A DNA stretch of 64,000 bases from Strigops habroptila (Eukaryota; Chordata; Aves; Psittaciformes; Psittacidae), in contig NC_044277.2 of the NCBI RefSeq assembly GCF_004027225.2, forward strand, positions 28,844,995 through 28,908,994. The letters are read 5' to 3'. How positions within the stretch are numbered: position 1 is the first letter of the stretch; every line of letters starts with the position of its first letter. Shown piece by piece: positions 1 through 9,045 of this stretch. The notes under the pieces are model-generated. The model worked only from the letters and a program-made list of their open reading frames with translations. It searched no databases and was not told the origin of the DNA. A program made the translations under genes and the position numbers.

Positions 1-1469
1 TTGCACACTCAGCAAAAAGACTGTGATGAATACAAGGGCTTGTTAAAACAAGACCTGCTGATTTCTGATCTCAGCTTTTTGAATGTTCTCCCTCTACACT
101 CAGTCACACTTGCAGCAAAATGAAAGCAGCCCAGCCCAGGCGTTTCATAATGCAACCAAACGCTCTACCTGTTGTGCAATAGAGAAAGAGCATAAAAAGA
201 TGCTACTGAGGGGAAAAAAAAAAAAAAGAATATATATATTTTTTGCGCAGGGTCATGCTGACTTGAAAGATTTTTGAAACTGGAATTCTACAATTTAGAG
301 CGGTAGGAGCAAGGAGTGGGAGAGAAAGGTACGCACATAGGAGTGACACCTACAACAGCCAGCACGTGGAGAGAAGAGTAACAAAGCATGGTTGGAAGCA
401 ACTCAAAGTAGGCAGGGAGTGGAAGAAGCCCCCACAGCTCACATTTACCTGGTTTTTACCCAGGTCAGGGAAAGGTTTATCCATCCAGTCAAAGACACGT
501 TCTTTTCCTGGAGTCAGACCATTTCTTGCTTGTGTCAGAAAACAGCTAGTGAGGACCTCCACAACTGGAATAGTTTGAAATGGGAAATCCAGGCTAAATT
601 ACATTCTACCCCTAATTTGTCACACTGAGGCCTCCTTCTTTTAAGACTAATGACCTAGATGAAAAGCCACGAGGCATTGTGGAAGCCAGCTGTCTCAGCC
701 TTCCTTCCTGACAAGGTTCTGCTCTGTGTGAACTGTACTTTGAGCCAAAAACAATAGAGAAATATTACTAGGCAAGATCTTTGGGCCTCGGATATTTTTA
801 GAAAAAGATTCCTCTAAAAATGCTATTAAAATCTGTTGCTCCTGGTTACAAACCGTCTAATTACAAATGGGTGGTGCTGAGTGTGATAGATGCTCAGTAG
901 CACTAGTGTGTAAGATAAAGGCAGAGATGTAAGTTTATAGGAGCCCCCTGAGTTTAAACCCTCCAATTTTAGGTACTCATAAAACTAACTGTCATCAATA
1001 ATTTCCAATGGAAATCATGCCCAAGTTCACTTTTATATGTGTGTGTCCTGCCTGGGCTGCACAAACCTCACTCAGCATGACGGCTGTTCACGCTGTTCTA
1101 GGAGGCCTTTCTCTGTTCAGCTATTTTATAATTCATCCACAGTGAGCTGGGCCCTTTCTCTAGTGCCTTTCCTTTGCTTTTGCTACTTGTTCCTCTATGA
1201 CAGTTTGACAATAACATACATCTATTTCCTGCCTAAGCCATCAGTCTGAAAAGCATCACTGAGCTTCATAAAGACCTGCTGCCTTTTTCTATGGCTGCAG
1301 TACAGCTAACTATGTCCTTATCTCAAACTACAAAGACTTTCAGCTTCTATCTGAAGAGTGTGTTTCTCACTCTCCTAGATGCAGAAAAATCAGAAGACCC
1401 AGAAGCAAAGAAAGAAACCAAACTAAATAATTCAAATCAAGTTCATTTTAAGGGAATTTCTTTTAGGGT
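1..1469. other. non-coding left flank
   Basis: No gene, tRNA or known repeat is recognised here. Open frames on both strands are short, overlap each other and resemble no family I know. A run of 14 A at 214-227 followed by a short TA stretch is the only low-complexity tract. Confidence 0.5.
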
Positions 1470-1976
1470 TGTATTCAGTTTGCATGGCAAGGTTCTGGTA
1501 GTGGGAGGGCTACAGGGGTGGCTTCTGTGAGAAGCTGCCAGAAGCTTCCCCCATGTCTGATGGAGCCAATGCCAGCCAGCTCCGAAGCAAACCTGCCACT
1601 GGCCAAGGCTGAGCCCATCAGTGATGATGGTAGGGCCGCTGGGATACCGTATATAAGAAGAGGGAAAAGGTTACTGAGCAGGAGTAATTGCAGCCAGACA
1701 GGAGTGAGAATATGTGACAGAAAGAGACCCCAAGGTCATTGAAGAAGGAGGGGAGGAGGTGCTCCAGGCACTGGAGCAGAGGTTCCCCTGCAGCCCATGG
1801 TGCAGCCCATGGTGAGGCAGACTGTGCCCCTGCAGCCCATGGAGGTCCGTGGTGGAGCAGATCTCCACCTGCAGCCCATGGAGGACCCCACACTGGAGCA
1901 GTGGGATGCCCAAAGGAGGCTGTGGCCCCATGGGAAACCCATGCTGGAACAGGCTCCTGGCAGGACCTGTGGCCCT
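1470..1976 (+). mobile_element. Endogenous retrovirus LTR fragment (5' part)
   Basis: This is the U3 side and part of the downstream region of an avian-type endogenous retroviral LTR, read on the + strand. It starts near the block tttgcatggcaagg, carries a TATA box (TATATAA, 1650-1656), and continues into a section where ctgcagcccatgg recurs. From about 1640 to 1976 it matches the reverse complement of 8680-9030, including the blocks gtgagaatatgtgacag, gaggtgctccagg and cctggcaggac. Homology stops near 1976, so the 3' part is missing. No gag, pol or env coding is attached. The family is recalled from other bird genomes and is not named here. Confidence 0.75.
1650..1656 (+). promoter_or_regulatory. 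LTR TATA box
   Basis: TATATAA followed by gaagaggg sits at the expected U3 position of the LTR fragment. The opposite-strand copy has a degraded version (acttattcaagaagg) at the corresponding place. Whether it is active cannot be judged from sequence. Confidence 0.55.
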
Positions 1977-4900
1977 AATATGCTGTAATGGAGAAGCAGG
2001 CTCCAAACCCAGATCAAAACCATATAGCACCAGCAAAAGGCAGGGGCAGTTGTTTGGTTAATATTTAAACATATATACAGCTTTCAGCCCATGACAGCAA
2101 CATCTCCAGCAACTACGCAGAGAAGTCCTTGAATCCTGCCTGGGTAACTCCCAACTCCTGTTTCTTCTCTGGATATTTGAAACAGCATTTGGCAGGTTTC
2201 CCCCAACCACTCAGACTACTTGAGCAGAGCTCTTTGTGCATGTGTTATTTTCTTCTCTGTTTGCTGCCAACATCCAGAAGTGATCTCATCTTTTCTCCAC
2301 TTTTAGCAGATCCCTGAATCTCCTCACCTCCTTTACAACTGCAGTCTCTTCCTCTCCAGTTCCCCCAGACTTTCTCCCTTGTCTTTCAGTCTCCAGAAAT
2401 GGTCTTTTGTCACTGTGGAATTGACACCTCAAACCCATAAATTCTTATCTTCTTACTAACTCTCATTTTTTCCTCTACTTTTTTTCTTCAGCATCACTGT
2501 AAACTGGCCTTAAGCCTTCGTCTGCCACATCTTAAACTCAGATTTGCAAAGTATCCCTATGTTTCCAAAGGTGACCTTCACTCCCTCCCTCTGACATTTC
2601 CTACCTATTGCTGACGTCCAGCCAAGGACTGGAGGACTGAACATCCATTGCCTCTGGGAAGCCACATCATCAGCCTTCCTCCCAAACTGCAAAATCATCT
2701 ATCTAGACTTGCCTCTTGATGCCTTTGAGAACAGAGTGGAGGAGTGGGAAGCAGATGCAATCCTGCTTCTGTTTGGTTCTAGCTACTGCTTTTATTCAGG
2801 CTCAGATAGGCTGTTTACTCTCCTGAATTGTTAATGGGAAAAGTGAACTGTTGTGGGGTGAAGATGGAGATGTGAAAGTGAAGTGCTGCGTGTTAGATTC
2901 TCAGGAACTTTTTTCCATCAGTCTTGCCTAAGTGGCACATGTGTCATACACTAGAAAATGCTGTTTTCTATGTGTCACATGTAGGGACACTTAGGGACAG
3001 ATTGCAAATGAGTCCCTTTTGGACCGTGCTAGTAACAAACAGCTGTTTGTTTTTATCCTTCAGAAGCACCACTTGACCACACCCAGAAAGGTGATCAGTC
3101 ATCTTTTGGGAACCTGAGGTCAACCTCCTGGGGAAAATTTGAATAATATTTGAAAGAACTAGATGAGACATTTTTTTTAGTGTATTTTTATAGGCATACC
3201 CACAGAGAGAGATATACATATATGCATGTATAGTATATATGTAAATATATGTGTGAGTATATTTATATGATATTATCTTATCAATACTATTTAAAAATAG
3301 AAATAAGAGAAAGAAGGATAGGAGAGAAGGGATGAAATAATTTACTACCTTATTTGAAAGAAGGCAATAACTATGAAGACATAGAATATCCTGAAAGGAA
3401 AGAAGCAATAATAGACTGAGAAAGGGCTGGAAATGAAACTGCAGAGAGTAACCTATTTTGTGAGGAAATTGCCTGTCTGCTTCACTTGGAAAAAGAGTGT
3501 CAAGTCTCTGCTATTGCATCCACTTACTAATAACCTATCTGTCAGTCTCCTAACTCAAGCAATTCTGCTAACGATGGTATCCTTATCACAAAAATAGTAT
3601 CAAAAGATAAGATAGGTTTTAATATCTTAATGATAATTTTTGTTTTCCATGAGAAAAATTAATTCAAAAGCCTAATCAAAAGGATGAAATCATGCATCTA
3701 GAAAGCAAAGAAACAGTGTTTTAATGAAAATCTGTTTAAATACCAAGAACATGTTTAAAAGAGCCAACATTTGCAAGAAGACACAGAAGATAAAAGCAGA
3801 GACACTTGTTCTACAGTTGATAGAAATAAGCAAATTACTTCAGAGGGGGAGATGTTTGTTGTTGTTTTTCATCTTTTGCAATGCTCCTGCAATCTAATAT
3901 CAAGACATTTACAGCTTATATCAGACACCTTTTCTACCCTGAGATATGCCTGCTCAATAATAATTCTCCAAATCCATCCAGTTCTGATAGGTGTTCCCTG
4001 AACACTGAGCTGCCCCATCTTAAGTCCACAACCACTTTCCAATGATCGTTCCTGAAAAACTTTGCTTTCCTAGAGGTGTAACAGAACCTCCCTAGAGGAC
4101 TTCTACTAAGAATGTATTGTGATGGTCCTTCCTTCAGACTTGTCTTTGCAAGGCATGAAGTCTGAAGACATAATTTTGTCTCAGTTTTTATGAACTGTAA
4201 AATCATTGATATCTGCATAAAAAATACTTACAAAACTGTTCTCTGTAAGACATCGTCATCCAGCACTAAGCAAGCCAGCCAAATAGAGTTCAGAATGTGC
4301 TAGCAACACTCAGGAAAAGACCTCACCAAACAATAGACATAATGACACTCACCATATCAAGAATTATATATTGTATGACTGCTCATCTACCGCTTTTGGA
4401 ATGGCAATGATGGAAAGAAATAAAAAGCTGCGGCAGGCCAGTCTCTGGAGTAGGTTCCTAACAGCTTTGCACAAATGGCACAATGCTATGGACTTTGCAA
4501 ATATTTTTCATGAGATTGGTCAGGTGAAGTTGTTTCAGCTTGCTCAGTCCACGGACAGCTCTGGGAATTCCCGTATTTTTCCTTCAGGCTTGTGCTTCAT
4601 GCTCAGTCAGCTTGGGAGAAGTTTTGATAGTGCAGGTGCATAGCCAGGTAGATACGAGCACGTGCTGCACACATACTGCTGACATGCAGGGACTTCTTTG
4701 CAGGTGTGAACACCCTCCAGTCTACAGGCAGAGGGTCACATGCAGCATCCTTATCAGGCAATGTTCACACATCTGTGTCTAGCATGTAGTGTGCCTAGTG
4801 ACTTTATCTGTTTTCAGCTTTGGACCACCCAGATAGATGGTATGCAACTTCAGGATAAAGTTTCCTGTCTCTTTTAACATTGGGCAACCTGGCAATAACC

Positions 4901-5075
4901 TGGTATCACCCGAGGAAGTAGCAGGACACTGTGTTTTGCTGTTTTTCAGCACTTTTGGCTTCTCTGACACGAGATTGACTAGTATGGTAGACTTTTATGA
5001 TTCTTTCTCATTTCGTTATGAAATGGGATGGGTTGATTGTGAGGTGCAGGGGAATACCATACAGCAACCATATCA
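1977..5075. other. non-coding stretch
   Basis: No gene is recognised. The stretch holds an AT-rich TATA/TGTA simple-repeat section around 3215-3285. A 90-codon open frame at 4371-4643 (+) lacks family resemblance and any splice or promoter context that would support it. Confidence 0.45.
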
Positions 5076-5226
5076 CAGAAGCATAGAATGGTTAGGGTTG
5101 GATGGGAACTTAAAAGATCACCTAGTTCCAACCCCCCTGCAGGGACACCTTCCACTAGACCAGGTTGCTCAAAACCCGATCAAGCCTGGCCTTATGTTCT
5201 GCAGATTCACCTTCCCTTGGAGGATA
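5076..5226 (-). repeat. CR1 LINE fragment
   Basis: A short 3' end of a CR1 retrotransposon in reverse orientation. It starts with agcatagaatggttagggttgg, followed by the blocks agttccaacccccctg, cagggacaccttccactag and accaggttgctcaaa. It is 5'-truncated as usual for CR1. It ends about 40 bp before the candidate first exon of the FABP12 relic. Confidence 0.85.
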
Positions 5227-5267
5227 ACAAGGTTGAACTAGCTGGGGTGCTACATGATTTTCATTCT

Positions 5268-5331
5268 TCAGTTACCAGTTTAAATTGCAGCATGAAATAT
5301 CTCCAGACTCTGGAAGACTACTGCTACAAGA
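5268..5331 (+). pseudogene. FABP12: Candidate FABP12 relic, exon 1
   Basis: Weak but well-placed remnant of an FABP first exon. The stretch taccagttt aligns with the codons for D-Q-F/L at the start of FABPs, atctccag matches the PMP2 exon 1 sequence, and gaa gac tac (E-D-Y) matches the E-D-Y-M-K motif. It is followed directly by an intact donor, gtgag, at 5332. There is no ATG at the expected start, at least one frame change, and several codons near the end are lost. It lies 721 bp before the clear exon 2; the same intron is 1,269 bp in FABP4 and 1,504 bp in PMP2. Alone this would not be convincing. Confidence 0.42.
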
Positions 5332-6052
5332 GTGAGTCAATCTGCTTCTCTTCTTGGTTTTGTTTTCAGGCCTGATGCTGGTGGGATATTTGAATCTTGT
5401 ATTTCAGCTTGTCTGGTCATGGGCAGCTTTGGCAGTAAATGGAGCTGGTGGGCAGAAACCCTACAGCTCTAAGTGCCATTATACGCCTGGTTTTCTTCAC
5501 AGAGCCAGTACATGTGCCAAAAGAATGTAGCCTTATTTGTGCTCAGCTCCCCTCTTAATGTGCAGTAACCAGTAATGTTTTATCCAACCAAGAAAGCTGA
5601 AAAGGGGAACGCACTATTGCCCTTAGCAATGATTCATTTTCTGAAGGTGGTTTAATATACACCTTTACCCTCACCTCATGAAATACATTCTGTTCACAAC
5701 AACAGGGTTGATGGGACAGTTCAATATGCATATAGAGTATCTTACAAAGCATCTCTAAGGCAGTTGTAAAAGACGGCAGTGGATGGCAATGACCTGACAA
5801 TGACGGAAGTTGTCTTTCCTACTTAGCAAATAAGAGCCACTAATTTTAATAGATGATACATTACATCCTATCCTCAGTAGCAAATTAAATAGTGCAGAAG
5901 CTAAGAGCCCTTCAAGACCACAGGCTGTGAAATGTTTGCATTTCCCATCAGTGCCACTTTTCTCTTTACACTTTTCAATTCCCTAGGAGTTTGCTCAGGC
6001 TTCTGGCAGAGATTACACAGTTTGATTTTTAGTTCCTTTCTTTTTGTTTTCT

Positions 6053-6224
6053 GAGTGGTTTTATCCTCAAGGAAACCAGGCAGACCAGCCAAACCCTGCA
6101 TGACAATCAGTGCTGAAAGGCATGTGATCACCATCAAAACAAAAAGTGCCTTTAAGGCATCACAATCTCCTTCACACTGGGTGAGGAGTTCAAAGAAACC
6201 ACACCACTTGACTGTAAAACTGAG
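6053..6224 (+). pseudogene. FABP12: FABP12 relic, exon 2 (frameshifted)
   Basis: Clear FABP second exon on the + strand. One frame gives S-S-R-K-P-G-R-P-A-K-P, then T-I-S and V-I-T-I-K-T-K-S-A-F-K. After a one-base deletion near 6155-6163 the next frame gives I-S-F-T-L-G-E-E-F-K-E-T-T-P and C-K-T-E, and ends at a good donor, GTAAGA (6225-6230). It measures 172 nt against 173 nt for exon 2 of FABP4 and PMP2, exactly the single deletion. The bases before 6053 are ct instead of AG, so the normal acceptor is gone; no in-frame stop is present in either segment. The K-T-K-S, G-E-E-F and T-P features fit FABP12 (recalled from mammals) better than FABP4, FABP9 or PMP2, and FABP12 is expected upstream of FABP4 in this orientation. 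Intact FABP12 would be a cytoplasmic fatty-acid carrier. Confidence 0.85.
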
Positions 6225-6327
6225 GTAAGAATGAAAGGTTTCCACTGGATTTCCCATATTTCCAGAAGAACTAGAAAAGACATGCAGATTATCAGCAAGA
6301 ATATTTGTGAAACCTAACTGCTTTCAG

Positions 6328-6420
6328 AAAAAAAAAGAATTGGAAATAGATATTTTATACCCAGGAACAGACAGGACCAGGGATTTTAAGAAAACAATAG
6401 GGGTGTGTTTTTCACATTAA
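6328..6420 (+). pseudogene. FABP12: Candidate FABP12 relic, exon 3
   Basis: An acceptor-like ctgctttcag ends at 6327, 103 bp after the exon 2 donor. The following sequence reads K-K-K-E-L-E-I-D-I-L, with the ttgg block at offset 13-16 exactly as in PMP2 exon 3. After a six-base insertion it reads R-D-F-K-K-T-I, comparable to the W-D-G-K-E-T-T-I motif of FABPs, with the Trp codon tgg changed to agg. The second half of the exon and its donor are not recognisable, and no fourth exon was found. A CR1 element begins about 120 bp downstream. Confidence 0.42.
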
Positions 6421-6540
6421 ATTCATAGAAGTTAAGATATTAATCTGGCCAGACTTCCGTATTTCCTAAATTATTCAGAGAGTTGTGCCTGCAAGTAGAA
6501 TAGATAATTTTAATTTTAATAAAAGATATCTTCCAGAGAC

Positions 6541-6882
6541 ACAGAATCATAGAATGGTTTGGGTTGGAAAGGACCTTAAGATCATCTAGTTCCAACCCCC
6601 CTGCCATGGGCAGGGACACCTCACCCTAGACCATGTCACCTAAGGCTCTGTCGAATCTGGCCTTGAACACTGCCAGGGATGGAGCATTCGCAACTTCCTT
6701 GGGCAACCCATTCCAGTGCCTCACCACCCTCACAGTAAAGAACTTCTTCCTTATATCTAACCTGAATTTCCCCTGTTTCAGTTTGAACCTGTTACCCCTT
6801 GTCCTGTCACTACAGTCCCTGATGAAGAGTCCACCTCCACTATTGTTGTAGGCCCCCTTCAGATACTGGAAGGCTGCTTGGT
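6541..6882 (-). repeat. CR1 LINE fragment
   Basis: Reverse-oriented CR1 3' end of about 340 bp: acagaatcatagaatgg, then agttccaacccccctgcc, cctggccttgaacactgcc, cagtaaagaacttcttcc and ccttgtcctgtcactac. It is well preserved, so relatively young. It lies in the region where the fourth exon of the FABP12 relic would be sought. Confidence 0.92.
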
Positions 6883-8024
6883 GGTGATGAAAAATAACGG
6901 GTACTGATTTTGAAACAAGATACAGAGAATTTTTGTTAGAATTGCTGTACTAACGTCACCCTCTCAGGGAGCATACCTCAATTCTATTTTTAATTTGTCC
7001 AGTTTCAGCTTTCAGACAGAGGTTGTTGTTATGCCTTAGAGTAAGGAGCTATATCAGATATAACCATATCCTTTTGCTGTGTATCTGCAGCGAGGCAAGA
7101 TGATTATACTGTGTTCAGCTTCCTTCCCAGTCTTTATTTCCATATGCAACTCAAGCTATGTATGCTCCTCACTGAGACACATTTTTTCATTCCTCAGAAA
7201 ATTTGTGCAGCTCTTCAGTGAATTTTCTCTTGCCACAGCTCTACACTTTGCACGCAGCATACTTAATACCTTAAAAACAACCTGCTCCTCTCAATACCCT
7301 CAAGATTCACATTAGCCCTGGTTGTTATACTGTTAGACTAGCATTAACACTTTGTAGTTTGGTCAAAATCCTCAACAAATTTACAATTTTCCAGAGTCCC
7401 ATTTTATATGCTTACTGCAACATGTTTTGTTTGTTACCAAGTCCAGCTCATGCTGCATTACCAGTCCTTAATCTGTCATAATTGACCATTCTGCCAGTCT
7501 TGTATCATCCACAAGTTTTATTGGCAGGAATCGAATATCTATTTCCATCTTTAAGAAAGGTATTAGATTGTGCTGGTACTGACTACCACCCACCAGTTTT
7601 ATACAAAACCTATTAAGCTAATGATCTGCAGCATGAAACCCCAGGAGAGCACATGGGCATTTCTGAGTTTTGAATAATCACTCCCTGATTCTGCAAGACC
7701 AAAGCTTGTTCAGGAAAGAGTTTTAGCTTAAACATAGTAATTTGTGCTCTCTCTGTAGCCAATGGAAAATCACTTCCAGGTGCACCTAGCCATAAAATAT
7801 ACACTGTTAATATGTGGCCTGGATCTGCCTCTCTCACTGTACCTTGTCTGTAGCTAAAGCTTAGAGGACAAGCAACAGAGGGAAAAATGGTGGCAGTGAG
7901 CCAGTCCAGTGAAAGAGTGGCACAGCATGTGTCTTGACATGTTCCACCCTTTGTCAGTCATTAGGCACCAGGTTTCTGAAATACTGCAGCACTTGCCCAA
8001 AACTGTGGAGATGATGTGCCATAT
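6883..8024. other. non-coding stretch
   Basis: No gene or repeat is recognised. I searched it for the last exon of the FABP relic (the C-x-R-V-Y-E-K motif) and found no convincing match. Confidence 0.4.
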
Positions 8025-9045
8025 TGTGGTGGGTTGACCATGGCTGGAAGCAAGTTAGCCACTGAGCTCCTCTATCACGTTTTGTCCTCAACTGGACAGG
8101 GAAGAAAAAGTGTAATGAAAGGTTCATGGGTTGAGACAAGGACAGGTAGATATCACCCACCAATTGCCAGTATGGGCAAAACAGATTCAGTTCAGGGAAA
8201 TTAATTTAATTTATTACTAATCAAATCAGAGCAGGGTAATGAGAAATAAACCCAAATCTTAAAACACCTTCCCCTCACCCCTTCCACCTTCCGGGCTCAA
8301 CTTCACTCCCAATTTCTCTACCTCCTTTCCCCACACCAGCGCAGGAAGATGGGGTGTGAGGGTTGTGGTCAGTTCATCACACGTGGTCTCTGCTGCTCCT
8401 TCCTTCTCAAGGCAGGATTCCTCACACTCTGCTCCTACTCCAGTGTGGGGTCCTCCCACAGGAGACAGTTCAACTTCTCCAATGTGAGTCTTCCCACAGC
8501 CTGCAGTTCTTCATGAACTGCTCCAGCATGGGTCGCTTCCATGGGTGCAGTCCTTTCAGAACAGACTGCTCCAGTGTGGATTCCTTCCATGGGCGCAGCC
8601 CTTTAAGAACAGGCTGCTCCATTGTGGGTTCCTGCAGGGTCAGAAGACCTGTAGCAAACCTGCTCCAGCATGGGCTGCTCTATCTGTGGGGCCACAAGTC
8701 CTGCCAGGAGCCTGCTCCAGTGTGGGCTTCCCACAGGGTCACAGCCTCCTTCAGGCACCCCTCTGCTCTGGTGTGGGGTCCTTCATGGGTTGCAGGTGGA
8801 GATCTACTCCACCATGGACCTCCATGAGCTGCAGGGGCACAGCTGCCTCACCATGGGCTGCCCCATGGGCTGCAGGGGAATCTCTGCTCTGGAACCTGGA
8901 GCACCTCCTGCCCTCCTTCTTCACTGGCCCTGGGATCTGCAGAGCTGTTTCTGTCACATATTCTCACTCCTTTCTCCAGCTGCAATTGCTATTGCACAGT
9001 TTTTTTACCTTCTTGAATAAGTTACCCCAGAGGCTATCACAATTC
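8025..9045 (-). mobile_element. Endogenous retrovirus LTR fragment (3' part), reverse
   Basis: Same LTR family as 1470-1976, on the opposite strand. Read on the minus strand it begins near 9045 just before a degraded TATA region. It passes gtgagaatatgtgacag, gaggtgctccagg and the ctgcagcccatgg section, and then has many imperfect 'tgctccagtgtggg'-type units (on the + strand). It carries an AATAAA (plus-strand tttatt 8210-8215) and ends in the typical LTR terminus (plus-strand tgtggtgggttgacc at 8025). The upstream U3 found in the other fragment is absent. It is about 1 kb with no internal retroviral genes, so a truncated solo LTR. Confidence 0.8.
8210..8215 (-). promoter_or_regulatory. LTR polyadenylation signal
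   Basis: AATAAA on the minus strand, within an AT-rich run about 185 bp before the 3' end of the LTR fragment. This matches the usual position between R and U5. Confidence 0.5.

Noticed and set aside
2968-3408. 146-codon minus-strand open frame
   Set aside because: It spans an AT-rich TATA/TGTA tract that translates to a Tyr/Ile-rich string; low-complexity artefact.
5901-6257. 118-codon open frame on the minus strand
   Set aside because: It is the antisense shadow of the FABP12 relic exon 2. The analogous antisense frames appear over exon 2 of FABP4 (22111-22380) and PMP2 (30850-31086).
6883-8024. Fourth exon of the FABP12 relic
   Set aside because: No convincing C-x-R-V-Y-E-K-like stretch preceded by an acceptor was found, so none is annotated.
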